A stretch of 64,000 nt of DNA from the NCBI RefSeq assembly GCF_003095375.1, contig NZ_QEHR01000007.1:124001-188000 (forward strand), given 5' to 3'. Position 1 is the stretch's first letter, and each line of letters begins with the position of its first letter. The notes under the pieces are model-generated. The model did not search any database, was not told the DNA's origin, and saw only the letters and a program-made list of their open reading frames with translations. Shown here piece after piece: positions 36,818-45,162 of this stretch. Made by a program: the position numbers and the translations under genes. Origin of the DNA: Marixanthomonas spongiae. GTDB lineage: Bacteria > Bacteroidota > Bacteroidia > Flavobacteriales > Flavobacteriaceae.

Positions 36818-39265
36818 TTAGACTTTGCCGGTTTCAGTAGTGTTCCTTTTAAAAGCGAAATAACCACCACCAATCACTATCAATAAAAGTAAAATACTAC
36901 TGACTAAACTGATGGTGCTACCTGTTTTTATAACCTTTGGTTCAAATTTGAATTCAATTTTATGAACGCCTTCAGGCACCGTCATCGCTCGTAAAACATA
37001 GTTTGCTCGATAATACGTAGCGGGTTTGCCATCAATATATACATTCCAGCCGTGGGGATAATACACTTCAGAAAAAACAGCCAATTGTGGCGATGTTGTA
37101 GCCGCTTCATACACAATGTGCTGCGGATCGTGCTGCACCAAATCGATCGTGGCCGTGCTGTCGCGGGATATTTTTTCAACAGGAAGTTCATTTTTAAATT
37201 TTGAAGCAATTACCGCTGTCTTCTTTGTGTCAAGGCTATCCAACAACAGTAATTCATCATCAGCATTATCCGCTAAAATCACGTTGTCAACAAACCACGC
37301 ATTGCCGTTGGCATAGGGATTGCGTTGTGCAACTGCGCCTCCATTTTTTCCTTGGGTAATGATGTATTTTACATTTAACATATTTAGCATCCCTATATTG
37401 CCCTTGCTTATGTAAAATTCATTCAAATCCTGCATTCTGCCAGGCTTGGCAGCGTGATAGCCTCCCAATGCATTGTGATAATAACTGGCACGTCCACTGT
37501 TAAACGCGTTTATGGTGGCATCGTACACCCTAAATGTTCCATCGTCTTTCTCTATTTGTAAATCTGCACCATTTTTCTGAAATGGCCGTTCCATAACCCG
37601 CGCCTGTACAAAATCGTCATTGTTAACGTACCGTCTATCGACCCCCACTAAATCAATTAAAATTAAAATGGCAAGTACTGAGATTACAGCTATTTCTTTC
37701 AGCTTTCCCTTTAAAAAGACCCACAACGTTCCCGCAGCCAATAAAACAAATATCAAGGAACGAATTGCATCTGAAGTCAACATCGCCGCACGATCTTCCC
37801 GAACGGCATCAAGTACCGGAAGGCTTAAATTTTCGCGAATGGAAGCATCGTAAAAGGAGTTAGAGAAATCCAACAGCGACGATTTAAACAAGATAAACAA
37901 CAGTGCTACGCCTCCCGTTATTCCGGCGCTATATAGCAACGCTTTTTTCTTTTCTTCCTCGCGTTCAAATCTGCTGAAAAATTGGTGTAACCCGATTATT
38001 GCGAGAACAGGTAAAACCAACTCTATAATCACTTGTATGGACGAAACCGCCCTGAATTTACTGTACAAGGGGACGTATTCAATAAAAAATTCAGTCAACA
38101 AACTGAAGTTTTTACCCCACGAAAGAAATAAGCTCAATAAAAATGCAGCTGTAACCCACCATTTTAAACGGCCTTTCACTAAAAACAAAGCCAGAATCGC
38201 CAAAAAGACAACCACGGCCCCAATATAGGCCGGAGCTGCTACAATAGGCTGGTCGCCCCAATACGATGGCAATTGGTTGATAAGCTGGTTGGCTTCTTGG
38301 GGCGAGGCACCCATTTTCAATAAAGCTTCTTTGGTGGCACCGTCTTGTGGCAGGGGATCGCCAGAGCCCCCTCCCATAAAGTTTGGGATAAACAGGTTCA
38401 AGCTTTCCAGTTTTCCGTAGCTGTATTCTGTAATGTAATTAAAATCGAGGCCTTCCACTTGGTCTTTGGGCGAGCCATCAGCGTTAATGGTCAGCTCACT
38501 CTTTCCCCTAGTTGAAGTATCGGCATATTGTTTGGTTGCCAAAATATTGGTCGCATTGAGCCCCACGGCAATCAACACCGCGACCACCATAACGCCCAAC
38601 GCTTTAAAGTAATGGGAGAGCATTTTTTTCTTTACCGCATCTATCAAGTAAGCCACCCCGATGCAAACAACCAAAAACAGTAAATAATAGGTCATTTGGT
38701 AGTGATTGGCCACCAGTTCGAGCCCCATGGCAATGGTGGTCAATAAAAAACCGTAAAGAAATTTTCCGCGGAAAGCTAAAAAAATACCACTCAGCACCAA
38801 TGGCATATAAGCTATGGCGTGGGCTTTTGCATTATGGCCTACACCAAGGATAATAATAAGATACGTGGAAAAACCAAAAGCGAGCGCACCAAGAAAAGCA
38901 AGTTTATAGTCAACTTTTAACACCAATAATAAAATATAGAGCCCTATAAAATATAAAAACAAATAATCTGCCGGTCGGGGCAGAAACCGGATGGCAAGGT
39001 CTAAATCCTTGATGTAATTATGTGGGTATTTCGCCCCAAGTTGATATGTGGGCATACCTCCAAAAGCAGCATCGGTCCAGTAGGTCTCCTCTCCGGTTTC
39101 AGCACGGTAATCTTTAAGCTGCTTGGCCATTCCTTGGTATTGAACAATATCGCTTTGGTAAATAACCTTACCCTGCAACACAGGGCTAAAATACGCCAAC
39201 GAAGCAATGATAAAAAGAAGGAATACAACAAGATGCGGCACGAATTTTTTAAGCGGGTGCTTCAT
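36818..39265 (-). CDS. YfhO family polytopic membrane protein
   Basis: An 815-residue integral membrane protein with about 12-13 helices in residues 10-560 and one at the C-terminus (about 780-805). A large soluble domain lies between (about 560-770). The N-terminus has YFSPVLQGKVIYQSDIVQYQ, and TYWTDAAFGGMPTYQLG follows. YfhO proteins are GT-C-like enzymes that decorate teichoic acids or other surface polymers in Gram-positive bacteria; in Bacteroidota the substrate is unknown. Operon with the family 4 glycosyltransferase, 6 bp downstream. Confidence 0.85.
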   Translation of the reverse strand: MKHPLKKFVPHLVVFLLFIIASLAYFSPVLQGKVIYQSDIVQYQGMAKQLKDYRAETGEETYWTDAAFGGMPTYQLGAKYPHNYIKDLDLAIRFLPRPADYLFLYFIGLYILLLVLKVDYKLAFLGALAFGFSTYLIIILGVGHNAKAHAIAYMPLVLSGIFLAFRGKFLYGFLLTTIAMGLELVANHYQMTYYLLFLVVCIGVAYLIDAVKKKMLSHYFKALGVMVVAVLIAVGLNATNILATKQYADTSTRGKSELTINADGSPKDQVEGLDFNYITEYSYGKLESLNLFIPNFMGGGSGDPLPQDGATKEALLKMGASPQEANQLINQLPSYWGDQPIVAAPAYIGAVVVFLAILALFLVKGRLKWWVTAAFLLSLFLSWGKNFSLLTEFFIEYVPLYSKFRAVSSIQVIIELVLPVLAIIGLHQFFSRFEREEEKKKALLYSAGITGGVALLFILFKSSLLDFSNSFYDASIRENLSLPVLDAVREDRAAMLTSDAIRSLIFVLLAAGTLWVFLKGKLKEIAVISVLAILILIDLVGVDRRYVNNDDFVQARVMERPFQKNGADLQIEKDDGTFRVYDATINAFNSGRASYYHNALGGYHAAKPGRMQDLNEFYISKGNIGMLNMLNVKYIITQGKNGGAVAQRNPYANGNAWFVDNVILADNADDELLLLDSLDTKKTAVIASKFKNELPVEKISRDSTATIDLVQHDPQHIVYEAATTSPQLAVFSEVYYPHGWNVYIDGKPATYYRANYVLRAMTVPEGVHKIEFKFEPKVIKTGSTISLVSSILLLLIVIGGGYFAFKRNTTETGKV

Positions 39266-39487
39266 AGCAACAGTTCATTTTTTTGAAGTGTGAAAATTAA
39301 CAAAAATATGCTACAAACGACGCTATATTTTTACTTATAAATAGAAAATGAAGTGGTAACGGAATGGAGAGGTAAATTCACGTGTGAAAAATGCACTAAA
39401 AAATCAAGATAAGACCTTTGTTGCTAAAGCAGTTTTTTTAGTTGAAGCTGATATGGAAAGTTTCAAAGATTGTGAAATCGTTAAAAA

Positions 39488-39754
39488 TCATTCCACCTCT
39501 TCATAATCCACATAATCGCCCACGGGTTCTTTATGGGTTTTATGTTTGGGGGGCATTTTATCAATGGTTACTTTTCCTTCTTTATCTCTTTTTGAAGTAG
39601 TGTTGCCGTGTGTTCCGTTAAAAGCTTGCTCAAATCGTTCTCCTGCTTTTTTGGCTATATATTTCATTAAAAAGGGCGTGGCCCATCGGATTAAAAGTTT
39701 CAACCCAAAATATACCAACAGGATGATTAATATCGTTTTTAAAAAAGTAATCAT
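39488..39754 (-). CDS. DUF4834 family membrane protein
   Basis: An 88-residue protein with the preferred start at ATG 39754; an ATG three codons earlier is possible. One N-terminal helix (about 3-22) precedes an amphipathic region (FLMKYIAKKAGERFEQAF) and a charged, flexible tail with GKVTIDKMPPKHKTHKEPVG. This fits the small DUF4834 family of Bacteroidota. Function unknown. It faces away from the beta-barrel gene at 39850. Confidence 0.72.
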   Translation of the reverse strand: MITFLKTILIILLVYFGLKLLIRWATPFLMKYIAKKAGERFEQAFNGTHGNTTSKRDKEGKVTIDKMPPKHKTHKEPVGDYVDYEEVE

Positions 39755-39823
39755 ACACCACAAAAATACACATTGCCCAATAAAAAGACGAAGGCAATCT
39801 ATTAAATAAATGATAAATTCTTA

Positions 39824-39831
39824 TATCTTTG
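39824..39831 (+). promoter_or_regulatory. -7 box upstream of the beta-barrel protein gene
   Basis: TATCTTTG matches TAnnTTTG. It covers the TTG at 39829 that could otherwise be read as an in-frame start, which rules that start out and leaves ATG 39850. No TTG lies at the best -33 spacing. Confidence 0.5.
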
Positions 39832-39849
39832 AATGAAACGAAAACCCCC

Positions 39850-40857
39850 ATGCGCAACCTGTTTTTTTTTCTGTTTCTGATCGTTTTTGCTTTTACCACT
39901 CCCCTTTCGGCACAATATACCGATATGCTAAACGCCAACAGGCCCGGAGGTTCCCAAGGGGCTTTTTCGGTTGGCACCAATGTACTTCAACTGGAATCCG
40001 GTTTAAGCCTCGGAAACGAAGAACACCGCCTGCTTTTTACCGATGCCAACACTTTTTCTTGGGATTATGCCGTTCGCTACGGATTTTTAAAAGAAGAACT
40101 TGAAGTGAGCTTAATGGGCAGTTTCCAATCCAATAAAGTAACCGATACCCGTGGCGCCAACAATTTTGAACGCAAATTTGCCAACTTTAAAAGCAACACC
40201 TTAGGAGCAAAATATTTGCTGTACGATCCGTACCGAAACCGCGAAGCCAAAGGCCCCAATTTATACAGTTGGAAAGCCAACAACCGCATACAATGGTCCG
40301 ATTTAATCCCTGCTATTTCGGTTTATGCAGGTGTTAACTTGGATATAACCGAGGACAACCCATTTACGCCCGAAGCTGAAAAATCCATCAGCCCCAAATT
40401 CGTGGTGTCCACTCAAAATAATTTTTTAGGCGGTTTTGTGTTCGTAACCAACCTGATCGTGAATCGGGTTACGACCGACACTCCAGAATACGGCTATATA
40501 CTAACATTAACGCACGCGACCAATAGATATTTTTCCATATTTCTGGAAAACCAAGGCATTAAAAGCGACTTTTATGCCGACCAATTGCTCCGTGGCGGGG
40601 TAGCCGTGCTTATAAACAAGGATTTACAAATTGACCTTTCCGGTACCATAAACTTTAAAGACACTCCTTCCCTTTGGAGGGCACGATTGGGCGTTGCCTA
40701 TCGGTTTGATATGCACCGGGAAGACGAATTTATAGAAGAAAAAGGAAAAAGTGGCCGAGAAAAGAGAAGACGCTACAAAGAACAAAAGAAAGAAAAAAAC
40801 GAACGAAACAAACGAAAAGATGGCTGGGAAAGTGATGAAGATGGAAGCCAAATGTAA
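39850..40857 (+). CDS. Outer-membrane beta-barrel protein (phenol-degradation-type transporter family)
   Basis: A 335-residue protein from ATG 39850. The signal peptide covers residues 1-21 (ending PLSAQ). The mature start, MLNANRPGGSQGAFSVGTNV, is typical of the transporter family once named after meta-pathway phenol degradation. The body is a small beta barrel with alternating hydrophobic residues. The barrel's last strand (RARLGVAYRFD) is followed by a highly charged tail of about 50 residues rich in Lys, Arg and Glu, beyond the usual end at an aromatic residue. Substrate unknown. The GNAT gene follows after 8 bp. Confidence 0.8.
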   Translation: MRNLFFFLFLIVFAFTTPLSAQYTDMLNANRPGGSQGAFSVGTNVLQLESGLSLGNEEHRLLFTDANTFSWDYAVRYGFLKEELEVSLMGSFQSNKVTDTRGANNFERKFANFKSNTLGAKYLLYDPYRNREAKGPNLYSWKANNRIQWSDLIPAISVYAGVNLDITEDNPFTPEAEKSISPKFVVSTQNNFLGGFVFVTNLIVNRVTTDTPEYGYILTLTHATNRYFSIFLENQGIKSDFYADQLLRGGVAVLINKDLQIDLSGTINFKDTPSLWRARLGVAYRFDMHREDEFIEEKGKSGREKRRRYKEQKKEKNERNKRKDGWESDEDGSQM

Positions 40858-40865
40858 TTTAGCGC

Positions 40866-41984
40866 ATGATTGAAGTTAAAAAAGTAACCAACAAAAAAGA
40901 ACTGAAACAATTTGTAACCTTTCCGTTCAAATTGTACAAAGATTGTCAATATTGGGTCCCGCCGTTAATCAAGGACGAGATGCAGACCCTTGACAAGGCC
41001 AAGAACCCGGTATTCAATAATGCCGATGCTTGGTATTTCCTGGCTTACAAAGATGGTGAAATCGCAGGAAGGATTGCCGTGATCATCAACAAGCTGGAAG
41101 TTGAGGAACAAGGCAAGAAAAAAGTCCGCTTCGGCTGGTTTGACGTCATTGACGATATTGAGGTGACCAAAGCCTTGCTAGATAAAGTATATGAAATTGG
41201 TGCCGAACATAATCTGGAATATACCGAAGGGCCAGTGGGTTTTTCCAATATGGAGAAAGCCGGTATCCTCACCATGGGTTTTGAAGAACTGAACACCATG
41301 ATCACTTGGTACCATTATCCATATTATGCCAAACATTTTGAACAACTGGGCTTTGAAAAACAGGCCACTTGGGTAGAATATAAATTGAGCATTCCAGAAT
41401 CCATTAAAGAAAAGGTGGCCAAGTTTTCAAAAATCGTAAAGCAACGGTATAACCTTTCTGTCATTCGGTTTAAGAACAAAAAGGAAATCTTGCCGTACGT
41501 GGATAAAATGTTTGAGTTGCTGAACAAAACCTATAATAATTTGCAGACGTTCGTACCCATTCAGCAATATCAAATAGATTATTACAAAGAAAAATATTTC
41601 AGCTTCATTCATCCAGATTACATCACATGCATCAAAGATGAAACCGGCAAACTCATTGCTTTTTCCATTGTGATGCCGTCTTTCAGTAAAGCCTTAAAAA
41701 AAGCGAACGGCCGTCTCTTCCCTACAGGATGGTACCATATTTTACAAGCCCAACGCAAAAACAACATCGCTGCTTTTTATTTAATTGGGATTGATCCCGA
41801 GTTACAAGGAAAAGGCGTGACTGCGATTATTTTTGAAGAAATGCAGCACTTATTCAATTCCAAAGGTATCGAACAAGTGGAAACCAACCCTGAACTAAAA
41901 GAAAATACCGCCGTACAATTGCTGTGGAAAGATTACGATCCCGTGCAGCACAAGGAACGGAGTACGTTTAGGAAGGAGCTATAA
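40866..41984 (+). CDS. GNAT family N-acetyltransferase-like protein
   Basis: A 372-residue cytoplasmic protein. The N-terminus (VKKVTNKKELKQFVTFPFKL) and YWVPPLIKDE mark a flavobacterial GNAT subgroup of unusual length, which likely holds two acetyltransferase folds in tandem. The acetyl-CoA binding loop is ELQGKGVTAIIFEE near residue 318. Substrate unknown. It starts 8 bp after the barrel protein gene and is probably read from the same transcript. Ends before an AT-rich frameshifted gene. Confidence 0.82.
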   Translation: MIEVKKVTNKKELKQFVTFPFKLYKDCQYWVPPLIKDEMQTLDKAKNPVFNNADAWYFLAYKDGEIAGRIAVIINKLEVEEQGKKKVRFGWFDVIDDIEVTKALLDKVYEIGAEHNLEYTEGPVGFSNMEKAGILTMGFEELNTMITWYHYPYYAKHFEQLGFEKQATWVEYKLSIPESIKEKVAKFSKIVKQRYNLSVIRFKNKKEILPYVDKMFELLNKTYNNLQTFVPIQQYQIDYYKEKYFSFIHPDYITCIKDETGKLIAFSIVMPSFSKALKKANGRLFPTGWYHILQAQRKNNIAAFYLIGIDPELQGKGVTAIIFEEMQHLFNSKGIEQVETNPELKENTAVQLLWKDYDPVQHKERSTFRKEL

Positions 41985-42040
41985 ATAAGATTAAGTATAA
42001 TTGAAAAGTTTCAACCAAGTTTATATTAGTTATTCATAAT

Positions 42041-42564
42041 TTGAGAATTATACAAAAAAGAAAATTATTAGAATATAATTATGATAATTATCAAAAGGTA
42101 AATTGGGCTATTTTCATAATTACACTACTTGCAATAATAATTTTTCTATTCCAAATGCCTATGAAATTATTGAACTTTGGATTAGTTGTGTTATTTATTT
42201 TAGTACTTTCCTATTCAATAATTATGATGTTTTCAAAAAATGGATTAGCTGTTAAAAATGATTCATTATACAAAGCTGATTTTTTTTAGGTAAATTGATA
42301 TTTAAGAGAGAAGTTAAATTATCAAACAATCACATCTTTTCAATTTTGAATTTACGAAAAAGTCAAAAGGTAGTTTACTCAATAGCCAGTCCAGATGCAT
42401 CATATGGATTGATTTCTTATGACATCTATTTATTAAATGAAAAACATACTCAAAAAGAGCATGTTATATCATTGAGAAACGAGCTGAGTAGCAAAAAAGC
42501 ATCTGAATTTATTTCAAAATACACTAACTTAAAATTTGAAGTATATAGTCCAGATTTCAGTTAA
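42041..42564 (+). pseudogene. Frameshifted AT-rich gene for a small membrane protein
   Basis: Two frames join across the T8 tract at 42280-42287. The first gives 82 residues from TTG 42041, with two membrane helices (about 23-40 and 47-65), and stops at TAG right after the T tract. One extra T continues the protein as ADFFLGKLIFKREV in the frame that runs to 42564, restoring a 174-residue product with a soluble C-terminal part (SIASPDASYGLISYDIYL). The region is noticeably richer in A and T than its neighbours and has no ATG start. It may be a true pseudogene, a sequencing error in the homopolymer, or phase-variable by slippage. Confidence 0.65.
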
Positions 42565-42642
42565 AAAAAACTACAGTTAACAAAAAGCAATAATTTTAAT
42601 CAACTAAAAAAGTTTAAGATTCCCGTCTGCACAGGAATTAAG

Positions 42643-43902
42643 TTACTCCCCCATCGCCTGTGCCACAGCAGCCGAAAGTCGTTTGTAGGTGCCATCTTCC
42701 AAGCGGTCGCGAATAGCTGAAAAAGCATCTAATGTTTCGTTAATGTCATCCATGGTGTGGGATGCGGTTGGGATCATTCTCAACAAAATCAATCCTTTAG
42801 GTATTACAGGGTAAACCACTATGGAACAGAATATTCCGTGGTTTTCACGAAGGTCTTTTACCAAAGCCATCGCCTCAGGGATACTTCCCTTTAAATATAC
42901 TGGCGTTACACAACTTTGTGTGGTTCCAATATCGAATCCACGCTTTTTTAACCCACCTTGTAAAGCGTTTACGTTTTCCCACAGCTTTTCTTTAAGCTCT
43001 GGCATGGTACGCAACATATCCAGACGTTTTAGGGCACCTTCAACCAATTGCATTTGCAAGGACTTGGCAAACATTTGGGAACGCAGGTTGTATTTTAAAT
43101 ACGATATAATTTCATCATCGGCAGCGATAAAAGCACCGGTGCTGGCCATGGATTTTGCAAACGTGGCAAAATACACATCAATACCGTCTTGCACGCCTTG
43201 CTCCTCACCTGCTCCGGCACCTGTTTTTCCCAAGGTACCAAAACCGTGAGCATCGTCAACAAACAGGCGGAAGTTATATGTTTTTTTAAGGGCGACGATT
43301 TCTTTTAATTTTCCTTGCTCGCCTCGCATGCCAAAAACGCCTTCAGAAATAAGCAATATCCCGCCACCGGTTTTTTCAGCAACCTTTTCGGCACGTTTCA
43401 GGTTTTTTTCGATACTTTCCATATCGTTGTGCTTATAGGTAAACCGTTGACCCAAATGCAAGCGCACGCCGTCGATAATACAGGCGTGGGCATCTACATC
43501 ATACACAATGACGTCGTCTTTTGATACCAAGGCATCGATGGTAGAAACCATTCCTTGGTAGCCAAAATTCAATAAATAAGCCGCCTCTTTGCTTACAAAA
43601 GCAGCCAGTTCTTTTTGCAATTGTTCGTGCAGATCGGTATGGCCGCTCATCATACGGGCACCCATAGGATAGGCCGATCCATATTTTGCACCGGCTTCGG
43701 CATCTACTTTTCGTACTTCGGGATGGTTGGCAAGTCCTAAATAATCATTAACGCTCCAAGTGATCACTTCTTTGCCGTTAAAACGCATTCTGTTGCCTAT
43801 AGGACCTTCAAGCTTCGGAAACACAAAATAGCCTTCTGCTTGCTCTGCCCATTTTCCCAACGGACCTTTGTCCTTGTAAATTTTATCGAATAAATCTTTC
43901 AT
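42643..43902 (-). CDS. Alpha-oxoamine synthase (cysteate- or serine-fatty acyltransferase type)
   Basis: A 419-residue fold-type I PLP enzyme, started at ATG 43902; ten codons upstream another in-frame ATG is less likely. Family marks are the AHGFGTLGKTGAGAGE segment after DDAHG and the PLP lysine in TFAKSMASTGAF. It belongs to the group with serine palmitoyltransferase, glycine C-acetyltransferase and 8-amino-7-oxononanoate synthase. In flavobacteria one member condenses cysteate with acyl-CoA to start sulfonolipid (capnine) synthesis. The cysteine-synthase-like gene 145 bp upstream fits that reading, but serine as substrate is not excluded. No ACP or bio genes are near. Confidence 0.8.
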   Translation of the reverse strand: MKDLFDKIYKDKGPLGKWAEQAEGYFVFPKLEGPIGNRMRFNGKEVITWSVNDYLGLANHPEVRKVDAEAGAKYGSAYPMGARMMSGHTDLHEQLQKELAAFVSKEAAYLLNFGYQGMVSTIDALVSKDDVIVYDVDAHACIIDGVRLHLGQRFTYKHNDMESIEKNLKRAEKVAEKTGGGILLISEGVFGMRGEQGKLKEIVALKKTYNFRLFVDDAHGFGTLGKTGAGAGEEQGVQDGIDVYFATFAKSMASTGAFIAADDEIISYLKYNLRSQMFAKSLQMQLVEGALKRLDMLRTMPELKEKLWENVNALQGGLKKRGFDIGTTQSCVTPVYLKGSIPEAMALVKDLRENHGIFCSIVVYPVIPKGLILLRMIPTASHTMDDINETLDAFSAIRDRLEDGTYKRLSAAVAQAMGE

Positions 43903-44047
43903 CAAGTTTTTTTGTTTCAATGCAGGGTGCAAAAATAGGGAATTTACTTCCCAAAGCCATATTCTTTTCCTGAAGATATTGACAAGTAAGGAATACCCTG
44001 TTCAAAAATTTAAAAAATACGGTATTTAAGGTGGTTTTCTTAAAAAG

Positions 44048-45085
44048 TTATTTTACTACCTGTACCGAAGCGGTCTGTTCCACTTCAGTGTCCATAAAGC
44101 CTTGTTGTTCCATCCATTCATCACTGTATATCTTGCTCATGTAGCGCGAGCCGTGATCTGGAAAAATAACGACAATAGTACTGGCTTTATCAAATTCACC
44201 ATTTTCTTCCAATTGTTTTAAGCCTTGCATAGCTGCACCGCTTGTATAACCTGCAAAAATACCTTCGGTTTTGGCCAATTCGCGTGCCGTGTGGGCACTT
44301 TCGTCATCAGTTACTTTAATGAATTCGTCTATGGAATCAAAATCGGTAGCCGCAGGGATCAAGTTTTTCCCCAGCCCTTCAATGCGATAGGGATAAATTT
44401 CGTTTTTATCGAATTCACGGGTTTCGTGGTATTTCTTCAAAACAGAACCAAACGCATCGATACCTATAACTTTAATATTTGGGTTTTGTTCTTTCAGAAA
44501 ACGGGCCGTACCTGAAATAGTCCCTCCAGTTCCACTGCACGCTACCAAATGGGTAATCTGTCCTTTGGTCTGGTTCCAAATTTCGGGACCTGTGGTTTTA
44601 TAATGGGCATCGATGTTGAGCTGGTTGAAATATTGGTTAATATAAACCGAGCCTTCGGTTTCTTCGTGCAGCCTTTTGGCCACTTCGTAATAGGAACGCG
44701 GATCGTCTGCCGGAACGTGCGCCGGGCAAACATAGACCTTGGCACCCATGGTACGGAGCATATCGATTTTATCTTTAGACGATTTGGAACTCACGGCCAA
44801 GATGCATTTATAGCCTTTAAGAACGCTCACCATAGCAATGCTGAATCCCGTGTTGCCGCTGGTTGTTTCAATAATAGTGCTGCCTGGCTTTAAAATTCCT
44901 TTCTCTTCGGCCTGTTCTATAATATAGAGTGCAATACGGTCTTTTGAAGAATGACCGGGGTTAAAGGCCTCCACTTTGGCAAAGTAATTGCCTTTCATGT
45001 TCGCCGTAATGTTATTGAGTTTAATTAACGGAGTGTTTCCTATTAATTGCAACACATTAGCATGCGCCTGAATTTCTTCTTTCAT
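44048..45085 (-). CDS. Cysteine-synthase-like PLP enzyme, possible cysteate synthase
   Basis: A 345-residue fold-type II PLP enzyme, started at ATG 45085. It has the substrate loop TSGNTG and the phosphate-binding GTGGTISG. The PLP lysine is in NPGHSSKDR, where cysteine synthases and cystathionine beta-synthases read NPxGSVKDR or similar; the changed residues next to the lysine suggest another substrate. It also has about 30 more residues than CysK. It is on the same strand as the oxoamine synthase 145 bp downstream. Cysteine or cystathionine synthesis remains the fallback function. Confidence 0.78.
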   Translation of the reverse strand: MKEEIQAHANVLQLIGNTPLIKLNNITANMKGNYFAKVEAFNPGHSSKDRIALYIIEQAEEKGILKPGSTIIETTSGNTGFSIAMVSVLKGYKCILAVSSKSSKDKIDMLRTMGAKVYVCPAHVPADDPRSYYEVAKRLHEETEGSVYINQYFNQLNIDAHYKTTGPEIWNQTKGQITHLVACSGTGGTISGTARFLKEQNPNIKVIGIDAFGSVLKKYHETREFDKNEIYPYRIEGLGKNLIPAATDFDSIDEFIKVTDDESAHTARELAKTEGIFAGYTSGAAMQGLKQLEENGEFDKASTIVVIFPDHGSRYMSKIYSDEWMEQQGFMDTEVEQTASVQVVK

Positions 45086-45162
45086 AAAGAGGGGTTTTGT
45101 TAGTAAAAATCCAGCAAAAGCCTTCATTTAAAAACAAGGCAAAGTTACATTAATTATTTTAA

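Noticed and set aside
39829-39849. TTG start of the beta-barrel gene
   Set aside because: The TTG lies inside a perfect TAnnTTTG promoter box, so transcripts would start after it; ATG 39850 directly begins a signal peptide.
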